A DNA stretch of 64,000 nucleotides from Thiothrix phosphatis. Its GTDB lineage: Bacteria; Pseudomonadota; Gammaproteobacteria; Thiotrichales; Thiotrichaceae. Positions 53,226 through 61,246 of the stretch are shown piece by piece. Made by a program: the position numbers and the translations under genes. Below the pieces are notes generated by a model. The model did no database searches and had not been told where the DNA came from. It was given only the letters and a program-made list of their open reading frames with translations. The stretch's first letter is position 1; each line of letters opens with the position of its first letter. The DNA lies in the NCBI RefSeq assembly GCF_035668035.1, contig NZ_JAYMYJ010000142.1, positions 1-64,000 of the forward strand. Reading direction: 5' to 3'.

Positions 53226-53955
53226 GTTTGTGGCGCAAGCCGTCCAGCAGTTGCGGACGGTGTTTGGCGGTGAGTTATTAAGCGTTGTGCAGCTCGGCAG
53301 TCTGGCGCATGGCGGTTTCAGCGCCCGCTTCAGCGACATTGACTTGGCGGTGATCCTGTCAGCGCCGGTTGCGGGCAGCGTGGTAGGAACCGCCCAACAG
53401 CAGCTTGCCGCGCTGGAGCCGATGGAGCTGGCCAAACGGGTGTCGCTGTTTTGGACGGTGCCAGATTTTTCCTGGGGCCGGATGCGCCCGGTGGATCAGG
53501 TGGATCTGCACGACAACGGGCAGGTGCTGTGGGGACAGGCGCTGGACGGGCTGGCACCGCGCCCGTCACTGGCGGAAGTGCGCGCTGACATGCAGCTGCA
53601 TTCCCTGCCTTACTGGGCGGACAAGACCCGTTTGTTTGCTGCGCGCTTGCCCGCCAATGACAGTGAGTTCAAGGAATATGTGCGCTGCCTGCTCTACCCG
53701 GCACGCCTGATCTTTACTTGGCAGACTGGCAAGCTGGGCGGCAATGATGAGGCTGTCGCCTACCTGGAACAGCTGGCCCCGCCGGGGGTGTGGCTGGACA
53801 TGGCGCAAGCGGCGCTGGGCTGCCGTCATGGCGCGCTGGCTGACAGTGAACTGTTTGTTTTCCGGCAGGCGCTGGTTCCTCAGCAGCTTGCCACCCTGCA
53901 ATCCCTGGGGCTGACGATGGTCGAATCCGCCCCTACCACGGAGAATGTTTCATGA
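53203..53955 (+). CDS. Nucleotidyltransferase domain protein
   Basis: A 250-residue protein with a pol-beta-type nucleotidyltransferase domain. Motif VVQLGSLAHGGFSARFSDID (about residues 28-47) holds the GS and the DxD catalytic pair. A C-terminal helical domain of AadA or MNT type follows. Antibiotic-modifying enzymes and toxin-type transferases share the fold. In this setting, coupled to a metal oxidase and a VOC protein, a biosynthetic or modifying role is likely. It shares 23 bases with the upstream gene and four (ATGA) with the downstream one. Confidence 0.85.
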   Translation: MKPSIYSEFVAQAVQQLRTVFGGELLSVVQLGSLAHGGFSARFSDIDLAVILSAPVAGSVVGTAQQQLAALEPMELAKRVSLFWTVPDFSWGRMRPVDQVDLHDNGQVLWGQALDGLAPRPSLAEVRADMQLHSLPYWADKTRLFAARLPANDSEFKEYVRCLLYPARLIFTWQTGKLGGNDEAVAYLEQLAPPGVWLDMAQAALGCRHGALADSELFVFRQALVPQQLATLQSLGLTMVESAPTTENVS

Positions 53956-54434
53956 AAGTACGTTATGTCCACACCAATATCGTCACCAAAGACTGGCAGC
54001 GACTGGCGGCTTTTTATCAGCAGGCGCTGGATTGCGAACGCCTGGAACCCGGCCTCGACATTGGCGGCAAATGGCTGGCGGATGGCACTGGCGTACCGGA
54101 CGCCAAACTGACCGGCATCCACCTGCGCCTGCCGGGATATGGCACAACTGGCCCGACCCTCGAACTGTTTGAATACGTGGAACAGCCTGCCCGCCCCGAA
54201 CCACCAGCCGCCAACCGCCCCGGCTATGGGCACATGGCGTTTGAGGTTTCCGACGTGGAAGCGGTGCGCAGCCGCATCCTCGAACATGGTGGGCAGGATT
54301 TGGGTGTGCCGGTGGCCCATCCGCTGCCCGGGCACGGCACCATCACCTTCACCTATATGACCGACCCGGAAGGCAATATCCTCGAATTGCAAAGCTGGGA
54401 CGGCGTATCACGTTACGGCGCACTGGATTCCTGA
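53952..54434 (+). CDS. VOC/glyoxalase family protein
   Basis: A 160-residue vicinal-oxygen-chelate protein with the two beta-alpha-beta-beta-beta modules. Candidate metal ligands are His7 (RYVHTNIVTKDW), Glu about 75 (TLELFEY), His95 (YGHMAFEV) and Glu about 148 (GNILELQSW), the glyoxalase I/dioxygenase arrangement. It overlaps the nucleotidyltransferase gene by four bases. Substrate is unknown. Confidence 0.88.
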   Translation: MKVRYVHTNIVTKDWQRLAAFYQQALDCERLEPGLDIGGKWLADGTGVPDAKLTGIHLRLPGYGTTGPTLELFEYVEQPARPEPPAANRPGYGHMAFEVSDVEAVRSRILEHGGQDLGVPVAHPLPGHGTITFTYMTDPEGNILELQSWDGVSRYGALDS

Positions 54435-54462
54435 GCCACAGTCAAATCCAAGGAGAGAGGCA

Positions 54463-55416
54463 ATGCTTTATCAGAACATCACCGAAGTCGTCGGCAATAC
54501 ACCCCTGGTCAAATTGCAAAACATAGGCCGTGAATTCGCCTGCAACCTGTACGCAAAATGCGAATTCCTCAACCCTGGCGGTTCGGTCAAGGACAGGATC
54601 GCGGTGCGCATGATTGAAGAGGCGGAAAAGGCGGGGCGCATCAAGCCCGGCAACACCCTGATCGAACCGACGTCTGGCAATACCGGCATTGGCCTGGCCA
54701 TTGCAGGTGCAGTCAAAGGTTACAAGGTGCTGATCACCATGCCGGAAAAAATGAGCCGCGAGAAACAGGTGGTGCTGGAACGTCTGGGGGCCGAAATCGT
54801 GCGCACCCCCACCGAGGCTGCCTGGGATTCGCCGGAAAGCCACATCGGTGTCGCCAAACGGCTGGAAAAGGAACTGCCCAACGCCCACATCCTCGACCAG
54901 TATTGCAACCCGCACAACCCGCTGGCGCATTATTACGGCACCGGCCAGGAAATCATTGACGACCTGGAGGGCAAGGTGGACATGGTGGTGCTGGGTGCAG
55001 GCACAGGCGGCACCATCACCGGCGTGGCCCGCCGCCTCAAGGAGCACAACCCGAAATGCATAATTGTCGGCGCAGACCCGGTCGGCTCCATCCTCGCCAA
55101 TGAAGAAGATGAAGTCGGCACCTACAAGGTGGAAGGCATCGGCTACGATTTCATCCCCAATGTGCTCGACCGTTCGCTGATTGACGTGTGGGTAAAGACC
55201 GAAGACCAGCCTGCGTTTGCACTGGCGCGGCGCCTGATTGCCGAGGAAGGCTTGCTGTGTGGCGGTTCATCGGGGTCGGCCATGTATGCGGTGTTCGACC
55301 AGGCCAAACAGTTGCCCGCCGGGGCAAACTGCGTTGTGATCCTGCCGGATGGGTTGCGCAACTACATGACCAAATTCCTGGATGATGGCTGGATGAAGGA
55401 ACACCAGTTCATGTAA
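54463..55416 (+). CDS. Cystathionine beta-synthase-like PLP enzyme
   Basis: A 317-residue PLP-dependent fold-II enzyme. The PLP lysine is Lys43 (NPGGSVKDR); the phosphate loop is GTGGTITGV and the substrate loop TSGNTGIGLA. Compared from memory with human cystathionine beta-synthase, runs such as LLCGGSSGS, EGIGYDFIPNVLDRS and MPEKMSREKQ are much closer than to CysK. It lacks the haem domain and the CBS regulatory pair. It would condense serine and homocysteine, or use O-acetylserine. It is 28 bases downstream of the VOC gene, within the same series, and ends before a stem-loop. Confidence 0.88.
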   Translation: MLYQNITEVVGNTPLVKLQNIGREFACNLYAKCEFLNPGGSVKDRIAVRMIEEAEKAGRIKPGNTLIEPTSGNTGIGLAIAGAVKGYKVLITMPEKMSREKQVVLERLGAEIVRTPTEAAWDSPESHIGVAKRLEKELPNAHILDQYCNPHNPLAHYYGTGQEIIDDLEGKVDMVVLGAGTGGTITGVARRLKEHNPKCIIVGADPVGSILANEEDEVGTYKVEGIGYDFIPNVLDRSLIDVWVKTEDQPAFALARRLIAEEGLLCGGSSGSAMYAVFDQAKQLPAGANCVVILPDGLRNYMTKFLDDGWMKEHQFM

Positions 55417-55422
55417 ACAAGC

Positions 55423-55453
55423 GTTGCATCGCCCAAACTTTTGGGTCTGCAAC
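55423..55453 (+). terminator. Two-part stem-loop between convergent genes
   Basis: An outer stem GTTGCA/TGCAAC (55423-55428 with 55448-55453) encloses an inner stem CCCAAA/TTTGGG (55432-55437 with 55440-55445). It lies just after the CBS-like gene and 53 bases beyond the acyltransferase stop on the other strand, so may serve both. No long T-run. Confidence 0.55.
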
Positions 55454-55505
55454 TTCCCGGCAAGCAGGCTGCTATTGGCTGCAAGCACCTTTCCTTTCTG
55501 CCGGG

Positions 55506-57569
55506 TCAATTGGACTCAAGGAACGCATTCAAACCTTTACCGACCAACCCCGATGCAAAGTCAGAAATATGGTCGGTGTAGGCATATAAAAACCTGCCAT
55601 ATTTCCTGTGTGTGCATATCCCATTGTTGACATCACACAGGTAATCCGTCGTATCAAATAACGTGACCGTATCAGGAAAACGGGATTTCACTGCATTCAA
55701 CAACGCACGGTAAGAGGATGACAGTTCCAAGTGCCTCTTTAAAGGCAGGACACATTCCGGCAATTCCCTAACCAGCAGGTCATTGACAATACCGAAAGTT
55801 GTCCTGCGGTTAAGGCAATCTTCCGGATGTGGCAGCGTGGGATTGTCCACCACCAATATGACTTTCTTCCCTGCCTGTGCGAAGACTTTAACGGTGTTTT
55901 CAAGCCCATTGAGCGCTATGGCGTAATTTTTACTGGATGGCAAGTCTTCAATATCCTTGTCATTGGCCAGCGCGAATAACGCCCTGGCCGCTGTCACCAG
56001 CGCGACCTTTTCAACATCCTTGTTATTGGCAATGGCGGTTATCGCCGGAACACTAAACTTTTGGTAAACCTTGTAAATATCCGCGTCTGAAATCACAGGG
56101 ACAGGGGCACCTTCCGGCCCCGCGCCGCCAATAAACAGCCAGCGGCCTTTTTCATTCGATGTCCTGACCAATCCGGGAAACAATGCAGCCGCTTTACTGT
56201 CGCCCAAGAGCGCAAACCGTGGAGGTTCCCGGCTGTCGGTGACACAATTGCCGACATGCGCATTTAAAAACGCATCATTGCTTCCACAGCCATGAACCAT
56301 GAAAGTGCCAGCACCGCCATCCTCACCCGACTTTATTGAGGCATTGATTTTTACGAGGTTCCTGAAGGCAAGCCCGTCCCGCGCGTAAGTATTGTAACCT
56401 GCATAACCAACCACCAGCATCAACAACACCAGACCGGCAACCTTCACGTTGCCATGCCCGCCAAAGCGGATGCGCTTTTCAAGGAACTGATAGGTCAGCC
56501 AAGCAAGCGCCACCGACAGCGCCACCGCAGCGGCGCGAATGCCCCTGCCAGGCACCTCGCTGGCGACAATCCGTGCAAACGACAGTGTTGGCCAGTGCCA
56601 CAAATACAATGGGAAACTGATCAGCCCAAACCAGACAACCACTTTATTAGCGAGAATGGTGCGGTTTACCCAGGCTTCAGGGCCTGCTGCAATGACCAAA
56701 ACGCTGCCTAATACTGGTGCCAACGCCCATATGCCCGGAAAACCCAAGCCCTTATGGATATGCCAAAATCCGTAAAGCAGCAGGCATAAACCTGATAAGG
56801 CAAATAGGTTAGCCAACGTGTCGCCACCCGCATCCTGCCTATTTCTGTAAATGACCGCTGCGAACCAAGCATTGGCCTTTTGTTTTACCCGCGCATAAGC
56901 TTCCCTGTTATGCAGCATCCCCCATGCCAATAAACTTCCGCCCAACAATTCCCAAAAACGGGTTTGCGGCGAATAGAAGGCCGCCGTTATATCTTGTTTG
57001 ACTTCCCGCAGATTCAAATAAAAAGAAACGGCGGCAACCAATAATGTCACGGCCAACAAACCCAGCTTGCGTTTCCATGCCAGCCAGAGCAGCAAAGGCC
57101 AAACCAAGTAGAATTGCTCCTCGATGCCCAAGCTCCACAAATGCAGCAATGGTTTTGTTTCTGCTGAATTATCAAAATAACTGACTTCTTGCCATAGCAC
57201 AAAGTTAGACACAAAACCTGCGCCCGCCGCAATATGCTTGCCTAATTGCTTATATTCATCCGCGAATAAAGCCCCCCAACCAAAACTATAGGTGGCAGCC
57301 AAAACCAATATCAGCGCCGGGAAAATGCGCTTGATCCGCCGCGCATAAAACGCGGTAAAGCTGAATGAACCTTTCTCCAGGTTTTCAAAGATGATGGTTG
57401 AAATCAGAAAGCCGGAAATGACAAAGAAAACATCAACACCGATGAAGCCTCCCCGCATCCAGTTGGGAAACGCGTGGAAGGCCACTACGGAAAGCACCGC
57501 AATGGCCCTCAAACCATCAATATCAGGACGATATTTTGGATGTGACAAAGGGGTGTGATTGGCCATCAC
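55506..57569 (-). CDS. Acyltransferase-3/SGNH fusion membrane protein
   Basis: A 687-residue protein. The N-terminal acyltransferase-3 domain begins YRPDIDGLRAIAVLSVVAFHAFP, with conserved RAIAV and the catalytic His, followed by GVDVFFVISGFL, and about ten helices up to residue 400. The periplasmic C-terminus is an SGNH-like hydrolase domain with the motif LLGDSKAA and a TDHIS-like late Asp/His pair. This is the OafA/PatB type that acetylates surface polysaccharides. The gene is noticeably more AT-rich than its neighbours, so may be acquired. A second Met follows the first; either could start. Confidence 0.88.
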   Translation of the reverse strand: MMANHTPLSHPKYRPDIDGLRAIAVLSVVAFHAFPNWMRGGFIGVDVFFVISGFLISTIIFENLEKGSFSFTAFYARRIKRIFPALILVLAATYSFGWGALFADEYKQLGKHIAAGAGFVSNFVLWQEVSYFDNSAETKPLLHLWSLGIEEQFYLVWPLLLWLAWKRKLGLLAVTLLVAAVSFYLNLREVKQDITAAFYSPQTRFWELLGGSLLAWGMLHNREAYARVKQKANAWFAAVIYRNRQDAGGDTLANLFALSGLCLLLYGFWHIHKGLGFPGIWALAPVLGSVLVIAAGPEAWVNRTILANKVVVWFGLISFPLYLWHWPTLSFARIVASEVPGRGIRAAAVALSVALAWLTYQFLEKRIRFGGHGNVKVAGLVLLMLVVGYAGYNTYARDGLAFRNLVKINASIKSGEDGGAGTFMVHGCGSNDAFLNAHVGNCVTDSREPPRFALLGDSKAAALFPGLVRTSNEKGRWLFIGGAGPEGAPVPVISDADIYKVYQKFSVPAITAIANNKDVEKVALVTAARALFALANDKDIEDLPSSKNYAIALNGLENTVKVFAQAGKKVILVVDNPTLPHPEDCLNRRTTFGIVNDLLVRELPECVLPLKRHLELSSSYRALLNAVKSRFPDTVTLFDTTDYLCDVNNGICTHRKYGRFLYAYTDHISDFASGLVGKGLNAFLESN

Positions 57570-57587
57570 TGCCTAATCCACAAACCC

Positions 57588-59165
57588 TCATTCCCACTCA
57601 ATTGTGGCGGGCGGCTTCCCGGAAATGTCGTAAACAACCCGTGAAATGCCCTTGATCTCATTGATGACCCGGCGGGAAACCAGATCCAGGAAGTCATACG
57701 GCAGATGCGCCCAGCGCGCGGTCATGAAATCGATGGTTTCCACCGCCCGCAACGCCACCACATAATCGTAGCGGCGGCCATCGCCGGTGACGCCTACAGA
57801 TTTCACTGGCAGGAACACGGCAAACGCCTGCGAAGTCTTGTCGTACAAGCCATGTCGGCGCAATTCCTCGATGAAAATATGATCCGCCAGCCGCAGCAGG
57901 TCGGCATATTCCTTTTTCACTTCGCCCAGGATGCGCACACCAAGCCCAGGGCCTGGGAACGGGTGCCGGTAAACCATCTCCGGCGGCAAGCCAAGCTCCA
58001 CACCCATTACGCGCACTTCGTCCTTGAACAGTTCGCGTAACGGCTCAATCAGCCCCAGCTTCATGTTCTCAGGCAAACCGCCGACGTTATGGTGCGACTT
58101 GATCAAATGCGCCTTGCCAGTCTTGGCGCCAGCGGATTCGATCACATCCGGGTAAATGGTGCCTTGCGCCAGCCATTTGGCGGCGGTGAGCTTGGCAGAC
58201 TCTTCATCAAAGATGTCAATGAACAGGCCGCCGATGATCTTGCGCTTTTTCTCCGGGTCAGTGACGCCCGCCAGTGCGGCGAGGAAACGCTCCTCCGCAT
58301 CCACACGGATGACGCGCACGCCCATATGCTCGGCGAACATCGCCATCACTTGGTCGCCTTCACGGTAGCGCAACAGGCCGGTGTCGACGAACACGCAGGT
58401 CAGTTGCTCGCCAATGGCCTTGTGCAGCAGCGCCGCCACCACGGAAGAGTCCACGCCACCGGACAAGCCGAGGATGACTTCATCGTCACCGACTTTTTCC
58501 CGCACGCTGCGGATGCTGTCCTCGATAATGTTGGCGGTTGTCCACAAGCCGCCGCAACCGCAGATGTCGCGCACGAAACGTTGCAGGATGCGCTTGCCTT
58601 GCTTGGTATGGGTCACTTCCGGGTGAAATTGCAATGCATAGAAGCGGCGGGTTTCATCCGCCATCCCGGCGATCGGTGCGGAATCGGTGCTGGCCATCAG
58701 GGCAAAGCCTGCTGGCATGGCCGTGACCTTGTCGCCGTGCGACATCCACACATCCAGCAGCCCGAAGCCTTCCGGCGACACATGGTCTTCGATTTCCTTC
58801 AGCAAGGCGGTGTGGCCACGGGCGCGGACTTGCGCATAGCCGAACTCGCTGTGGCTGGAGGATTCCACTTCCCCGCCCAGTTGCACCGCCATGGTCTGCA
58901 TGCCGTAGCAAATGCCCAGCAATGGCAGCCCCAGGGCAAACACGGATTCCGGCGCGCGTGGCGGGTCAACATCGGTCACCGACTCAGGCCCGCCGGACAG
59001 GATAATGCCTTTGGCACCAAACGCGGCAATGGCGTCCGCCTCCACATCCCACGGATAAATTTCGCAGTACACACCGACTTCGCGCACCCGGCGGGCGATC
59101 AATTGGGTGTACTGGGAGCCGAAATCGAGGATCAGGATACGGTCAGCATGGATATTCTGGGTCAT
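57588..59165 (-). CDS. guaA: GMP synthase (glutamine-hydrolysing)
   Basis: A 525-residue bifunctional GMP synthetase. The N-terminal class I glutamine amidotransferase has the nucleophile Cys in GICYGMQ with later His and Glu (QFHPEVTHT). The ATP-pyrophosphatase domain has GLSGGVDSSVVAALL. The C-terminal dimerisation domain ends in IEWE. It converts XMP to GMP, the last step. It follows guaB by four bases, so they are one operon. Confidence 0.98.
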   Translation of the reverse strand: MTQNIHADRILILDFGSQYTQLIARRVREVGVYCEIYPWDVEADAIAAFGAKGIILSGGPESVTDVDPPRAPESVFALGLPLLGICYGMQTMAVQLGGEVESSSHSEFGYAQVRARGHTALLKEIEDHVSPEGFGLLDVWMSHGDKVTAMPAGFALMASTDSAPIAGMADETRRFYALQFHPEVTHTKQGKRILQRFVRDICGCGGLWTTANIIEDSIRSVREKVGDDEVILGLSGGVDSSVVAALLHKAIGEQLTCVFVDTGLLRYREGDQVMAMFAEHMGVRVIRVDAEERFLAALAGVTDPEKKRKIIGGLFIDIFDEESAKLTAAKWLAQGTIYPDVIESAGAKTGKAHLIKSHHNVGGLPENMKLGLIEPLRELFKDEVRVMGVELGLPPEMVYRHPFPGPGLGVRILGEVKKEYADLLRLADHIFIEELRRHGLYDKTSQAFAVFLPVKSVGVTGDGRRYDYVVALRAVETIDFMTARWAHLPYDFLDLVSRRVINEIKGISRVVYDISGKPPATIEWE

Positions 59166-59169
59166 TCCG

Positions 59170-60630
59170 TTACACCCGGTAGTTAGGTGATTCTTTGGTG
59201 ATGGTCACGTCATGCACATGGGATTCGCGCATACCGGCGCTGGAGATGCGCACGAATTGCGGTTTGGTGCGCATTTCGTTCAAGTCCTTGCAGCCGACAT
59301 AACCCATGCTGGAACGCAGGCCGCCCATCATCTGATGGATGATCGGCGCCAGTGGCCCTTTGTATGGCACGCGGCCTTCAATGCCTTCCGGCACCAGCTT
59401 GTCGGCGGCGTTTTCAGAGCCATCCTGGAAATAGCGGTCGCTGGAGCCTTTCGCCATCGCCCCGAGAGAACCCATGCCGCGATAGGACTTGTAGGAACGC
59501 CCCTGGAACAGCTCCACTTCCCCCGGCGCCTCTTCCGTACCAGCGAACATGCCGCCCAGCATCACGGAATGCGCGCCTGCCGCAATCGCCTTGGCGATGT
59601 CGCCGGAATAACGGATGCCGCCATCGGCAATCAGCGGCACACCCATGCCTTCCAACGCTTTCGCCACATTCATGACGGCGGAAACCTGCGGGACGCCGAC
59701 CCCGGCCACAATCCGGGTGGTGCAGATGGAGCCAGGGCCGATGCCGACCTTGACAGCGTCCGCGCCCGCCTTGACCAAATCCAGCGCCGCTTCACCCGTG
59801 GCGATATTGCCGCCGATCACCTGCACCTGCGGGAAGTTGTCCTTGACCCACTTGACGCGGTCCAGCACGCCTTGCGAATGGCCATGCGCCGTATCGACCA
59901 CAATCACGTCCACCCCGGCTTCCACCAGCGCGCCGACCCGCTCTTCGGTGCCGTAGCCGACCCCGACCGCCGCGCCAACGCGCAACCGGCCATGCTCATC
60001 CTTACAGGCACTGGGGAAATCGGTGGATTTTTGGATGTCCTTGACCGTAATCAGGCCGCGCAACTGGAACTTGTTGTTGATGACCAATATTTTTTCAATG
60101 CGGTGCTTGTGCAGCAGCGAAAGGATTTCCGCCTTCTCGGCACCCTCCTCCACCGTCACCAGCCGCTCTTTGGGCGTCATGACGGCGCTGACCGGCTCAT
60201 CCATCCGGGTTTCAAAGCGCAGGTCGCGGCCTGTCACAATGCCCACCAGGCTTTCACCGTCCACCACCGGCACGCCGGAAATATTGTTGGCGCGGGTCAG
60301 GGCCAGCACTTCGCGCACGGTGGTCGTCGGCGTCACCGTAAACGGGTCCTTGATGATGCCGCTCTCGTATTTTTTCACCATCCGCACCTGATCGGCCTGC
60401 GCCTGGATGCTCATGTTCTTGTGGATGACGCCCATACCGCCTTCCTGCGCCAACGCAATCGCCAAACGGGCTTCCGTCACCGTGTCCATGGCCGCCGACA
60501 ACAGCGGAATGTTCAGGCTGATTTCACGGGTCAGGCGGGTCTGCAGATTGGCATCGGCGGGCAAGACAATGGAATGCGCGGGTGCCAAAAGAACGTCATC
60601 AAAAGTAAGGGCTTCCTGGAGGATACGCAT
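59170..60630 (-). CDS. guaB: Inosine-5'-monophosphate dehydrogenase
   Basis: An IMP dehydrogenase of 486 residues from ATG 60630 (MRILQEALTFDDVLL matches the family start; a Met five codons upstream is too close to the transcript start). Two CBS domains lie at about residues 95-200. The catalytic Cys is in GPGSICTTR, and flap and K+-loop regions are intact. It makes XMP from IMP using NAD. The first gene of guaBA, with a clear sigma-70 promoter. Confidence 0.97.
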   Translation of the reverse strand: MRILQEALTFDDVLLAPAHSIVLPADANLQTRLTREISLNIPLLSAAMDTVTEARLAIALAQEGGMGVIHKNMSIQAQADQVRMVKKYESGIIKDPFTVTPTTTVREVLALTRANNISGVPVVDGESLVGIVTGRDLRFETRMDEPVSAVMTPKERLVTVEEGAEKAEILSLLHKHRIEKILVINNKFQLRGLITVKDIQKSTDFPSACKDEHGRLRVGAAVGVGYGTEERVGALVEAGVDVIVVDTAHGHSQGVLDRVKWVKDNFPQVQVIGGNIATGEAALDLVKAGADAVKVGIGPGSICTTRIVAGVGVPQVSAVMNVAKALEGMGVPLIADGGIRYSGDIAKAIAAGAHSVMLGGMFAGTEEAPGEVELFQGRSYKSYRGMGSLGAMAKGSSDRYFQDGSENAADKLVPEGIEGRVPYKGPLAPIIHQMMGGLRSSMGYVGCKDLNEMRTKPQFVRISSAGMRESHVHDVTITKESPNYRV

Positions 60631-60665
60631 GGGGCTTATGTCCATCTGTGAGAAATAAGCGGTTC

Positions 60666-60694
60666 ATTATAAGGTTTGACCTTAAGCCGGTAAA
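60666..60694 (-). promoter_or_regulatory. Sigma-70 promoter of guaBA
   Basis: On the minus strand TTTACC (60694-60689) and TATAAT (60671-60666) are exactly 17 bases apart. Transcription would start near 60659, about 29 bases before the chosen guaB ATG, supporting that start over the upstream Met. Confidence 0.8.
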
Positions 60695-60776
60695 CTGTTA
60701 TCAATACGCCCCTGAGTAATTCAAAAATTTTGATTTAACTCATTGACATAAGTTCTAGGAGAGGAGGAAATCACTG

Positions 60777-61187
60777 ATGAAATTGAAAGCGTTGTTCATT
60801 GCACTGACATTATCTGTCGCCACTTCCGCGTTTGCTGCCAACGATAAAAAAGCTGATGAAGCGAAACCAGCCGAAGCAAAAGCAACCGACGGCAAATCCG
60901 CCGAGGCCAAAAAAGACGAAGATAAAATCGCCCTTAAAGATAGCGTTTCCGCTGAAATCAAATCTGCCTACGAAGCTGCCGACAAAGAAAATTCGGCCAG
61001 CAAGAAAGCGGGTTTCGAATGGTTCATGGACGACAAAAACATGTCCCAGATTTTGGAAGATGGCGTCAAGGCCGCCAATGACGGCAAAGATGAAGACGCC
61101 ATGAAAATCTTCAAGAAGGTTGAGGCGGCTGGCAAAGCCGGGCAGGAACAGGCGAAAACAGCCAAAACCGCCGCCCCGCACTTCTAA
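60777..61187 (+). CDS. Small periplasmic Lys/Ala/Glu-rich protein, SoxXA-binding-like
   Basis: A 136-residue secreted protein with a strong GGAGAGGAGG ribosome site and a signal peptide cleaved at AFA-AN. A charged, low-complexity N-terminal half leads into a helical domain with EWFMDDKNM, ILEDGVKAANDGKDEDAMKIFKKV, and a C-terminal AGQEQAKT...APHF. The last pattern, a conserved W followed by helix-turn-helix repeats and a final run of A/P/F, resembles SoxXA-binding protein (SoxK/SAXB) of sulfur oxidisers. That link is from memory of the pattern and is weak. It is followed by a strong terminator. Confidence 0.6.
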   Translation: MKLKALFIALTLSVATSAFAANDKKADEAKPAEAKATDGKSAEAKKDEDKIALKDSVSAEIKSAYEAADKENSASKKAGFEWFMDDKNMSQILEDGVKAANDGKDEDAMKIFKKVEAAGKAGQEQAKTAKTAAPHF

Positions 61188-61206
61188 GCCTCCGCTGCAT
61201 TTCAGG

Positions 61207-61232
61207 AAGCCGGGCAATGTCCCGGCTTTTTT
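61207..61232 (+). terminator. Intrinsic terminator before xseA
   Basis: AAGCCGGG (61207-61214), loop CAATGT, CCCGGCTT (61221-61228), then further T to 61232. It ends the small periplasmic gene. One candidate xseA start codon (ATG 61217) lies inside the loop. Confidence 0.9.
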
Positions 61233-61246
61233 GTTATGTTTCCCCC

